DNA of 64,000 bases from Trileptium ribeirensis (Eukaryota > Nematoda > Enoplea > Enoplida > Thoracostomopsidae): NCBI GenBank assembly GCA_030248225.1, contig JASANE010007152.1, positions 1-64,000 on the forward strand. The letters run 5' to 3'. Shown here piece after piece: positions 11,046 through 21,171 of the stretch. The notes beneath the pieces are model-generated. The model saw nothing but the letters and a program-made list of their open reading frames with translations, had not been told where the DNA came from and made no database searches. The number at the start of each line of letters is the position of its first letter. Position 1 is the stretch's first letter. The position numbers and the translations under genes were made by a program.

Positions 11046-13600
11046 AAACATGGCAAAAATTGTGGCAAATTGTCATAAATAAGGGTAGATCTTCGGGAAG
11101 AGGTCTGCCTCCTACTACCCGAGGATCACCCCTGCCTACCGTCAATCCACCCTTACCCAAAGGAATCCCGATTTGTAAGGCGTAGCTTCATGGTATAGTT
11201 TGAGACTTGTATAGTTTTGCACAGAAAATCCAAGCCTTAGAAAACGCCACTGCCCTTGACTAATGTTACAATTTTAAGATTAACCACTATACTGACTAAA
11301 AGACCACATTTCGACAAAATTTTAAATACGTAGGTTAAGCCTTAGAGGAGCAAATCCTCTACCTATATGGGCATGTATGTTAATAGCATATATTATTTGT
11401 ACTAGGGCCTAAGTGATCTCAGCTGCTTCACCATTCCCCGCTGTGGTGCCCAGACAACCTCGGCATCCACGACTTTTCGGTGAACCGATTGTTGACCTAA
11501 AAGAACCGCATAGCTTAGCAGGTTGCCGGTGGGTTAATCAGGGTGTTTGGCCTGAACCCTATGCTGGCTCACTTATTGAATGAAATGATGGTCCCCCCTG
11601 AGGGAGGCTCAACCCTGAAGCATTCTCACAGGTAAAATGAGGCTGATCCGGTTTCCCGCGTTAGCCTGAAACACTCTTTGACCTTGTGTTCCCAGAGCCT
11701 AGTACCGCATGTGTAATCCCTACCTACGGTTTACTTCCTACACCAGTTGCGGTCGTTCGTGTCTGAATTGTGACGCTAGGTGCACCGGGGAGCTGTCACC
11801 AGGGCCAGCGTGGATGTGCTTTTCTAATTCGTGCAACCTACACGTTTTATTGAAGACGATTTAGGGCTAGGATTATTCTTTAGCTGTGAGTTGAGATGAT
11901 CGTCACTACAATTTTCAGTTGGTCCCAAACTACCGTTTCCATTGATTAAATCTTCTTACTGTTTGGACGCGAACATGGTCCAAACTGCCTCATTAAACTC
12001 TGGTGAGCTCCCGATCGCTGAAGAACAAGAACAACCATATCAGTTGTTTACTAATCGAAAACAGTTATGGGTATACAAAAATGCACAACATATAAAGGTT
12101 TTCAACTTTTACTGTATCAGGGTACTCAAACTGGAAGTATATCCCTGATGTGACTTTCTACCAAAGGCCTAATATTTCTAATCCCTTTCTTTTCGTTTTC
12201 ATGCAAAGTGAGCGTTGAATTGCCCACCCGGCTTTATCTTCGCCTAAATGGGTTCGAAATCATCATTAAGTAATCCTCCAGCGTTTGTAGCCCTTTTTCG
12301 CAACTGAGTACACTTCTAGTGCTCGTTGCACACTCTGTTCCAAGAGCCTGGAGTCATCTGGGAACCTTCCGTTGCAATTATACGAAGAATCGCTGTGCAC
12401 CGAGACAGGTAAAGAGCTGGTATGGAAATTGTGAACAGAAAGCCAATGCTGCGTCTCCCGAGGACATGACGACGTTGCCTGTCTTCCTCATTATCCGACG
12501 TAAAAAGCAAGGGTCGACGAGAATTTCATACCGTTGCGGCACGGTGTGAAAATGCCGTCTTGAAGTTTTACTAAATTTGGTGTAGCGGGTCACTCCTACG
12601 ATCTTACTAAGGGCAACGCTCAACTATTAGCGGTGGTCTTGGTGAACTTGAACTTTTGGGCAACACCATTCTACGTGATCACAGCTGACTTCATCTCTTT
12701 CTGGTTTTACTCACTCCATCAGCACTCCGTAGCAGCTTTACTCTTGCTCTATGTCCGCGGTCATTTACACCACTTAAGTCGTTGTGTTATGGTCATCACG
12801 CTCCCCAGCTAGTAATTTTACATGGAAAGCACTGTACTGTAAGGTGTTAAGCGCTTACTTAAGTTGGATACTGTCTTACCACATGAAGCCGATATAGGAG
12901 CTGGGAAAGGGACGGTAACGCCCGACGGGTGATAACGCGTCACTCCCTGTGGAATGGCCGCGTGCACCTAACTGGGGTTAAATTTTCTTGAAAAAATCCG
13001 ACAAGGACTCTACCGTCCAAGCAGGGTGAGTGCAATCCTATGCATTAGTAAAAGACTCAAAAAGAGCACGAGCTCTTGTTTTCGGGAGGCTTCATCGAAA
13101 GTCCCTTTTGCGCCATTTATTTATAAATTTTCTCGACCCAACGTGTAGATGACCCCCTCCTTCTTTCATCTCTATTCGGTCTGCATCTGCCTAGATCTCA
13201 ATGACCAACCTGCTACTCCTAGAGCGGCCCGCACATCACCTACTTGTCGATAGAACTCTATAGCCCTCCGCCGATTAAGACTACGTGTAAAATTTATGCA
13301 TTCGCTCGCCAGTGGCACCTTTGAAATGGTTGAATTGGGAAGGAAGGCTGTCTGTGATCACATGGCGTGCTAAATTGACCTGCCTGGATCACAGAGGCCT
13401 TCGGCTTATAGTTAAAAATTCGCGGGGCTACCAACTGTTGCTGCTGCAGCATGAGAGTAATGCGTTGTAAATTAAATTTATCCTAAACCGAATCGTTGGA
13501 AAAATCTCAAAAGAGGACAAGACCCGAAATTTAGAGCGGTCCACCGGCAAAATTTAATACTCAGGCACAGCGACGGTTATTGCAGTTGCCCCCAGGTTGA
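11046..13600. other. Non-coding; part may be a diverged relative of the giant terminal repeat
   Basis: No domain-bearing frame is present. At about 11510-11690 the order of short motifs (CTTAGCAGG, GGGTGTTTGG, TGAGGGAGG, TCTCACAGGT) parallels the beginning of the giant terminal repeats (about 25260-25400 and 51640-51770), which suggests an older, strongly diverged copy of the same repeat. The rest of the stretch shows nothing I recognise. Confidence 0.3.
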
Positions 13601-13603
13601 TCG

Positions 13604-13607
<4 letters not shown>

Positions 13608-13695
<88 letters not shown>
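13608..13695. repeat. (CT)n microsatellite
   Basis: About 88 bp of CT dinucleotides with one CG interruption near 13648. The minus-strand frame across it reads as an arginine/glutamate run and is not a gene. Confidence 0.95.
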
Positions 13696-13696
<1 letters not shown>

Positions 13697-13698
<2 letters not shown>

Positions 13699-14878
13699 TT
13701 TTCCTTTTTCGAACAATTTTCACGTTCAATGTCCCTTTGACTTACTCCCTCCCCTTTTCTTTCTTGTTCTGACCCACTAAACACGAGTCACAACATTTCT
13801 TGTCAACTAATACGCCCACTAAGTTTTACATAATACAAAAATCCGCCGCCCAATGAGCGGGGAACCAGTCGAGTTTAAGGTGGGACGAATTTGGTAGTAA
13901 ATTTTGAAAGCGTGGACTTTAATCTGGGCACGATCACTTACGGCCGCGCGTAGCATCCATCGGACACCACAGCACCTGTAATAGCGGCATCACCGAGTTT
14001 GTGGAAATTTCAAAACTGCTGCCAAATTAAAATCACTGCCAAGCACGACAATGCTGCCAAATACGCACAATACAATACAGACTCACATAGATGTATTAGC
14101 CGGCAAACTACAAAACAACAGCTATGTTGATAGCAACCCTCAGTGGGCACTCGCCTCGTTGTTATATTGTCTGCGAGAAAACAGTGAGACTTTGTTGAAG
14201 GGTGCCAGTAACTAGGTCCATGCCCTGGCAGGTCGCCTACTAGAGAACTTTAAAAATTTAATGTGTGTCTCATAGGTGGCATGTTAGAGACTGTTTCAGG
14301 AGGAAAAGACATGTAATTTTGTTGTTCCTCATAGGTTATTAGGATCCTGGGCAAGCCGGTGAGTGTGAAGAGCCCCGGTTTACTTTTGGATAGTTTGTAT
14401 GAGATTTCATGAGGTGTGGGATATTAAAAATCGGGGAGTTTTGATTATTTTGTTTGTACCTTTGGGCTTTGAAAAAAGACTGTTGACGTGCCTAGTTGGG
14501 GGATCCTTAACTACTTTATGAGGGTGTAGATAAAATTTCTGTATGCTGGATGCAATTGGGTGAAACTACCAGCTCGACGACTAGTGATGTACGATTGAAA
14601 TTCCAATACGCAAAAACAACTATTATTTAATTACAAGGAACCAACTGAACATAACCAAAAACTGAAATGACAAAAACTATTAATAACGTTATCTTTCTTA
14701 ACTAAATTATTGACATATTTTACCGAATAAAAGATGTTTGATTTATAACCTAATGTTTCAGTTCGGGAAGCACAAAATACAAAAACAACTCATCAACAAC
14801 AAACGTACAGTACACGATGAAATTAGCTAACGTTATGCTAATTAGTAACAAAGTGACACTCCCGCGGCCAAAAGTACC
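13697..14878. other. Non-coding sequence downstream of the BEL/Pao cargo frame
   Basis: No coding frame is recognised. By position it would hold the 3' untranslated region and 3' LTR of the minus-strand BEL/Pao element, but I found no second copy of it in the window, so no LTR can be assigned. Confidence 0.35.
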
Positions 14879-16060
14879 CTAGCGAACCAGTATTCCTTGT
14901 CCGTTCTTACGATAAGCCACCGAAACCTTCGACAACGTGAAAGCAACGTTAACCAAATCAGGAGCTTTATCAGCTACTCGCTGAATAATCAGACGAATTC
15001 CAGTATGACTCAGATGAAAGCCATCTTTTTCAAACAGCTAGGTGTCGATTTGGCCAGTGGAGACGTTGAAAGGATTGTGGCGAGGATTGAACCAATTGAT
15101 ACATTGTACTTCCATATCAGAGAACCGCTATTCGATGAAATTGGATTGTTGCTCTATATCTGGAACAGCAGGATGTGGCACGGCGTTGGAAAACACGACT
15201 GCTGGTCCAGGAGGTTGATGGCGAAGGAAATGTTGTAGACGCGAAAACGACCGCGTCCGGCTTTCAATACTTTTTTGGGCGTTGTCGACCCCACAAAAAA
15301 TTACCACTATCTTGTAATCCAGCCAATTAATTCTGAACTGCCGTAACGCCTCCACCATGTCGTCATGTGTGCCGCCACTTACTGCATACACCACACCGCC
15401 AGCGATGTTTGCGATGTAGCGACTTTGACTGTCAGACAACCACAGTACCGTCTTGTTGAAACGTGGATTGGTTGTCAACCAGCGAAAAAGGTACTCTGGC
15501 CCTCTACCCAACTTGAACCGCCAATGATTGTCGATATGGCAGCGAACCATTTCAGTTATTGCGTTACCCCAGACGTTAAACCTTGGGTGCCAAACCAATT
15601 CCGATCTTCTGTCGTCGGGCGCTCGCAAACCGATTGATCAAGTCATCTCCTTCGTGGCAGAACAGAGTGCAAACTTCATATCGAGTGGATTTGGCAGTAC
15701 GTTGACGATGGACAAAAATGAATCACGGAAGGCGTTGCTAGGATGCTGAGCACAAAGAAGTTCGGTCAAAATATCGAAATTGATGTCTTGTAACTGAAAT
15801 TGATGTACCTGCATGATCCACTCAGCTCCTATACGAATCTTTTGGTCAAGGAGCCATTTTCGAATCTCAGCTGGTCGAGACGCTAAATAATTGTTGTTAG
15901 TCAGTACGTCAGCAATATTAGGGAGATTTATCTGTCGCAAAATAACATAATGACGGATTGTCTCAATTGTTTGAAAATGACGGTCGACGAAGCGCAATGG
16001 AGGTGGAAACCGGTAGTATGGTGACAACGGATTTTCCTGGTGAATGTAGTATGTCCGCAT
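14879..16060 (-). pseudogene. NADAR-like plus SGNH hydrolase fusion, BEL/Pao-associated, with stops
   Basis: One minus-strand frame of about 394 codons runs from the ATG at 16060 to a stop at 14879, broken by in-frame stops at 15638-15640, 15128-15130 and 15038-15040. Codons about 1-180 look like a divergent NADAR (YbiA/DUF1768) domain: NPLSPYYRF near 10-18 for the usual SNF block, TIETIRHYV near 31-39 for the SE-Y block, and FNVWGNAITEMV near 161-172 for the closing G-N-LG-LM-VR block. Codons about 205 onward are an SGNH hydrolase: block I is LSDSQ (Ser near 211), a Gly block lies near 228, GVDN (Asn near 260) is block III, and DGFHLS near 346-351 is block V. The frame starts about 160 bp after the integrase C-terminal domain, the env position. 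The SGNH call is strong; NADAR here rests partly on the clearer copy at 33580-34491. Confidence 0.65.
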
Positions 16061-16220
16061 GCAAAAAAACTCAAAATGTGTTACAAAAGTTACAACATGT
16101 TACAATGTGATACTGTACATTCCACTGTATTCATAACTCAACAGACTGTTCACTATCACTATCGTTGTTGGATAACGTAGTGTCACCGCTGCGGTGCTCC
16201 CCCGACGGTGGATTAGTGAC

Positions 16221-16544
16221 TTACTCACTATCTATGGCAGATAACTCCAATGGATACACTAACCGCAGCGGACGTTTTATATATTGTTTACTTGGAAACT
16301 GAAGCTTTAGGGAACGACAACGATCATCTATTCCATTATACAACTCGACAATTTTCGCTGGTTTCCAAGACGATCTGGTGACCTTGTCCCTCACTATGAC
16401 TACACTACCGACCGATGGCATCACTGAAGTGGCGTTACGTTGCTTGGTCGCATTAGCTGCTGTCCGCAATGCAAGTAAATACTGATCACGCCATGCTTTC
16501 CAAAAACTGTTTAACATTGCTTGTATACGTTTGCAACCAATCAT
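16221..16544 (-). pseudogene. BEL/Pao integrase C-terminal domain (DUF5641-like)
   Basis: The frame contains FWKAWRDQYLLALR, then a VGSVVIVRDKVTRSSWKPAKIV block and a closing KRPLRLVYPLE. This order (F-W-W-Y-L-L, then G-vv-w--g-I, then RP--lv-Pl-) is typical of the DUF5641 domain that closes Pao-family polyproteins and may help the integrase bind DNA. It is a fragment of a longer pol that also covers 16560-17812 in shifted frames. The next frame downstream is the NADAR-SGNH region. Confidence 0.8.
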
Positions 16545-16559
16545 AAGCTGCTGCGATGT

Positions 16560-17812
16560 TAACGGTGCTACGTCGTTATTTTTTGGATTGAATTTTCAAG
16601 TCCGACAACCGTGTGATTGGACCACCAAGAAAATGTGATGGTGTAAGAATTGTTTGCGTTGTTTCGCAATCAACATACAATAAAGGCCGTGAATTCACAA
16701 CGGCAGCAATTTGATAAATTACAGTTTGTAATTCAATTAACTAAACGCTACGAGAATCGAAAAATTGTTTTATCGCCGACTTTGCAATGCCTACCATTCT
16801 CTCATAAAAACAACCCATCCAAGATGACATTTCTGTGATTAATTTCCACTCAATACCTCGAGTAGCAACGAAACTGTGTAACTCAGGATCCCGGAGTACA
16901 TTCTCGGATTAGATAAAAAAATTAAGATAGTAGAACAAAACAATGCTCTTGTAGCATTTGTAATTCTCGAAGTACTGCTCGAAGACTGTCGCGCGAAAAG
17001 CAGTGAGCAGATCCACAGCTTTTGGCATTAGATAAAGCAATTAAGATAGTACTTCGAGCAGTACTTCGAGAATTACAAATGGTACAAGAGCATTGTTTTG
17101 TTCTACTATCTTAATTGCTATATCTAATGCCAAAAGCTGTGGATCTGCTCACTGCTTTTCGCGCGACTGTCTTCGAACAGTACTGCTTCTCAAACATCTT
17201 CATTGTGGCAACAAAATTTTTAGCGTTGTCAGTGATAATCAGTCTCTGTTGGCCACGGGCAGACATGAATCTGCGTAGACAACGGATAAACTGTTCTGTT
17301 GTTAAATTCTCCGCTACTTCTAAATGTATGGCTCTTATTGCAGCACAGGCAAATAAGCAAACCCAAACCTTTGACGACTGCTGGGTTGACTTCGACTTAA
17401 TTAGCAAAGGACCCAAATAGTCCACGCCGATATTGGAAAAAGGTTGACATTGTTGCACTCTAAATTCCGACAGCGGTGGCATTGGCGGTTCTTGAAACCG
17501 CTTGCCGTTCAAAATTCGACATCTCATGCAAGATTTGATCACAGGTTTTACCTCAGAGCGACCCGAAACGACCCAATACTTATGACGAAGTCGTGAAAGC
17601 GTATGAGATACGTCTGCATGACAAAGTCTACGATGTATATCATCTATGACTAGTGTTGTAAAGTAATGTCTCTTAGGTAGCAATTTTGGGTTCTGTGTAT
17701 CGTTGTCTACTCCTGCGAACTGCAGTCTTCCGCGACAACGAGTGTAACCTTCATCATCAACGAAATGATTAATCGCCAGAAATCTGGCCGACATTTTCTG
17801 CTTCTTTACCAA
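16560..17812 (-). pseudogene. BEL/Pao integrase (zinc-binding and core domains), broken
   Basis: The part at 17111-17812 carries the H2C2 zinc-binding domain (a His pair near HRRLCHADVSH, then SCMRCRILNG) and the start of the rve core (GVDYLGPL with the first catalytic Asp, then IITDNAKNF with the second). The remainder is found at 16560-16860 in other frames, with NSRPLLYVDCE, TPSHFLGGP and WMGCFYERMV (catalytic Glu) readable on the minus strand. Between the two parts lies an inverted rearrangement at 16.92-17.19 kb that disrupts the core. Integrase would insert element cDNA into host DNA; this copy cannot be functional. Confidence 0.8.
16917..17190. repeat. A-B-A'-B' inverted rearrangement inside the integrase gene
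   Basis: Segment A (about 16920-16985) recurs as its reverse complement A' at about 17051-17116. Segment B (about 16990-17034) recurs as its reverse complement B' at about 17121-17164. The linear order is therefore A, B, A', B', which a single inverted duplication would not give. The arms differ by only a few bases, so the event is recent relative to the decay of the surrounding pol. B' belongs to the uninterrupted integrase sequence. Confidence 0.75.
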
Positions 17813-17833
17813 CAGTTCGCTGAAGTAAGTTTT

Positions 17834-18800
17834 TTACCCAATTCCCAAAAAGATTGAGCAGCTAAACAATTCCTGAGCTGACAGCTGTGGTAACGTATAT
17901 CGACGTCGTCGACATGCACTAATAAATCTCCAGACCCAAGCAGTTACTCGAAAAAGTTTCGTCAGCTTTGAATATCGGTTGATATCAATTACACTCATCT
18001 CACTGTCTTTGCCGTCACCCAAGTTACCTATGGGCAACGTGATACTGGCGCTGGATTTTGAATCGATTTCACTGATATCTGCCGATGATAACTCAATGTT
18101 CTTGGGCCACGCATTATAGCTATCAACCAACCAACTTGGTCCATGCCACCAAAGTGTCGATTTGACCAAGTCCGTACAAGAACAACCTCTTGAGGATAAA
18201 TCGGCTGGATTATCACTGGTTGGAACGTACCTAAATGTGACACCACTATAACTGTTTATCTCACGAATGCGATTTTTTAACAATAGTATAGATATTGTAC
18301 TCTTTTTCCGGCAATGCAGGACGCATTGTGAATCGCACCATACAGTTTTACTATCGACTTCTATCCTTAATTCGGTAGCCACAAAATGTAGGATATGTGT
18401 TTCTATCAACATGGCCATCAGTTCCAGTCGTGGTATAACCTTTGCCAGGCGCGACCCGAGATTTGGCAAAAATTAAATCAACTTTTGTCTCAACACCGTG
18501 TGTAGAGCGAAGATAAACAACTGCTGCGTACGCTGATGCCGATGCATCACAAAAACAATGTAAAGCATATCCTGGTTGCTTAGTGCACTTCATAACAACT
18601 GTTACACGACGCTTTATGTGATGATTGGATATTTGCTGCAGACTGAAAGCGTAGCGCTCCCATCTGCTCGCTAGGTCTAGCGGGAGGTTGGCATCCCAAT
18701 CGTACTTCTCAATCCACAAGTGCTGAATTATGCATTTCGCAACGATTGTAACAGGACTAAAAAACCCACAAGGGTCAAACACACTAGGTAGACACTTCAA
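17834..18800 (-). pseudogene. BEL/Pao RNase H region (Peptidase_A17-type pol segment)
   Basis: Two overlapping shifted frames. The upstream part (18351-18800) carries KCLPSVFDPCGFFSPVTI and LHCFCDASASAYAAVVYLR, the signature that links RT to RNase H in Pao pol. The downstream part (17834-18469) carries IPRLELMAMLI, VWCDSQCVLHC and FRYVPTSDNPADLSSRG, the later RNase H acidic and NPAD motifs. The catalytic Asp of CDAS and the Asp of CDSQ are present. A frameshift lies at about 18400-18470. RNase H removes the RNA strand during reverse transcription. Confidence 0.85.
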
Positions 18801-19915
18801 AATCAGACGCTTGATATATCTGTCATTGATAGTTGCATTGAATGTTGCACAAAATATTGTATCAGATGTGGTAATCCAGCCTAAACCAAGTACTTTTGTT
18901 GTCGATCTAGCGTCACGATCGACTTCCGGAATACTTATTTAAAAATCCTTCCTGTTGCTAAACCACTCACATAAATTCATCGATGCTGACATGAATAACG
19001 ATTTAGCATCTTTGTAGTACACCTGCGCTTCCTCGAGACTTTCGACCCCAGTGATAATATTATCTACGTAATTGCTGCTACGAATCAAATTGGCTACTAC
19101 ACATCTCAGTATGTTGGATCAGATGATGAATAACTGCACCCAACAAAAATGGGCTAGCAACTACCCCAAACCTTGCGAACCGATATACGATTAGGTTGGA
19201 ACCACAAACTGGTTTAGCAGGATCGATAATCCAAAAGAAGCGGGTCAGGTCTCGTGATGCAGCATTGAGACTTACTTGGAGAAATACTTTTTCTATATCG
19301 CTAACAAGTGCAATGGCATGAAGGCGAAAACGAATGATAAGGCCACACAAATCATCTAATATGATAGGGCCTCGATACATGCACTCGCTCAAGCTTGGAC
19401 TACATTTATTCGCCTTTGATGCGTCGTAAATGATTCTAATCTTTGTTGTAGATTTACCTGGTGTCAATACACAATGGTGAGGCAGATAGTGGACATTCTC
19501 CACCTTATCTGCGGAGTCGTCACTAACTGGCTCGATGATGCCCTTCGCAAGTTGATCTTCAAATACAGAATTGTATGCAGAATACGGTGGTGGGTTTTGC
19601 GAAATCCGTTTCAGAACGTAGCGCAGTCGACACTTTCGCCAACATCTTGTTATCTGGTAAATCAGGTGCGTCAAATTTAATTGGCCATGAAACGTTATAT
19701 CTGCCGTTCTCATATCTGACAGATTCGTTAAACTGACGAACAGCATTCTCATCTTCAGATGTTGTCGATGGGGGCTTTACTCCTATGTCTTCTAAACTCC
19801 AAAACATTTCGACCGAAACCACATTGTCCGTAGTGCTGCCGACACGCATTGTAGTATACCGTTTACCCTTGCACTGTTTGAGAACCAAACTGGGCAGAAT
19901 AAATTTGCTAGTAAT
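18801..19915 (-). pseudogene. BEL/Pao reverse transcriptase, 5'-truncated and frameshifted
   Basis: Reading leftward, a Pao linker (EMFWSLEDIGVKPP, then NGRYNVSWP) leads into RT fingers and palm: YLPHHCVLTPGKSTTKIRIIYDAS, then LVSDIEKVFLQV with the first catalytic Asp, FFWIIDP and YRFARFGVVASPFLL. The second catalytic motif is readable as YVDNII at about 19040-19080. Frameshifts occur near 19560-19750 and between 18800 and 19078. Sequence upstream of about 19915 belongs to a different element, so gag and protease are missing. Coordinates of the 5' break are approximate. Confidence 0.85.
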
Positions 19916-19924
19916 GCATTCATT

Positions 19925-20588
19925 GTAATGGATGATACCTTTATTTTAATGAAGTACAATATGACAAATACCAAAATGAAAACAAAGGCATTCTGCTTCA
20001 ACTGCTCAGCAAAACTAACTAGAGGAAGCAAACTCACTACACTCTTTGGCTTATGCAAATCAACGCGAAAACTAGGCGCAGCTATATCATAATTTGCATG
20101 CGCTACATAACCCCCGCCTCGAGAAGCGGAGCCCTGAAGTTTTCTTTTACCCGAAATACCTGAAATACTAAAACGAACCCTCTTATGAACGAATGGACTA
20201 CTTCTCTCATTGCTTTTAACTTTTTCATACAAGATGTCGTCCTTATATATTTCTTGCTCGGCTAACTTATGAGCTTGACAAAGTCCGTTTCGACCAGTGT
20301 TAACATTAAAAGTAAATCGATAAATGTTAGCATAAGATACAAATGCAAAACGAGCGGTATGGAAAAACTTAACAGGGCGAGTACCTTAGGTTGTCTGCAT
20401 CGCTCAAGAAGTGTACCGGCAACGCTTATAATACAAGCCGACCATGTAGGATAATTACCACACTTTGCAGCAATAATGCTACCCGTTGGCAATTTTTCCG
20501 GATCAAAATACTTGTAATTTACCACACACGATTTTAAACAAGATTTTGTCAAAGCTTTGTGTTTATGATTAAATTTCTCAGCCTCCAT
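19925..20588 (-). pseudogene. Membrane-protein remnant downstream of Gypsy integrase (possible env fragment)
   Basis: Two shifted minus-strand frames follow the integrase C-terminal fragment. The first (20262-20588) has a strongly hydrophobic stretch near its end; the second (19925-20232) has a single transmembrane-like segment (AFVFILVFVILYFI). Position after integrase and a membrane anchor are what an env-like gene would show, but no env family motif is recognised and the region is broken. It ends abruptly where BEL/Pao sequence begins. Confidence 0.35.
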
Positions 20589-21165
20589 AGTAACTTCCCG
20601 ATCGGATCCGACTGGCTCAGGAAAGAAACCGGTTTGACTCTGTCGATTGAAACCCGATTCACGATGCCCCTCTGTTTCACCGTAACAGTCTTTGCGTCTC
20701 GTTGACTGACTTTATACGGGCCGGAATAACGAGGTTCCAAAGTATTTCGTGTCGCTGCATTTCTAATCCATACGTACTTGCACGATTCTAAAGTCTTTGG
20801 AACATAACAGGGTGCGTTATGACATCTAATAGGTGCTGAAAAATTCTTCAGACCAGCAAACAACGATTCTAAAAAATAGTTTGAAAATTTATTGTATTTG
20901 CCAAAAAAAAAAAACAACCGGGAAGATCGAGTGATTTACCATATAGTACATGAGCAGGGCAGACGCCATCATCGTTGATTGCACATCCGAGACCTAAAAG
21001 CACTAAAGGTAAATGAATAGTCCAGTTTACAGAATCACATTTCGCCCGAAGCGCGGACTTCAACGTTCTATGAAAGCGCTCAACCAGCCCATTACAAGCA
21101 GGGTGATAAGCTGTAGTCCGCTTTCGTGAAATGCCAAGTTTTTGCATACCACAACTTAGGCGTGT
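20560..21165 (-). pseudogene. Ty3/Gypsy integrase C-terminal half (minus-strand part)
   Basis: The fragment starts near the third catalytic motif (TAYHPACNGLVERFHRTLK, catalytic Glu in the VERF block), continues through the end of the core (VLLGLGCAINDDGVCPAHVLYG) and finishes with a C-terminal domain including EPRYSGPYKVSQRD, the GPY/F motif, and VSIDRVKPV. A frameshift falls near 20900-20930 at a run of A residues. It is joined head to head at about 21150-21175 with a plus-strand fragment that lacks exactly this part, so the two are probably pieces of one inverted element. Confidence 0.8.
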
Positions 21166-21171
21166 ATTTTC

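Noticed and set aside
12316..12623. Overlapping frames on both strands at 12.3-12.6 kb
   Set aside because: No domain, no conservation with another copy in the window and no context.
13554..13784. Arg-Glu repeat protein
   Set aside because: Produced by the CT microsatellite.
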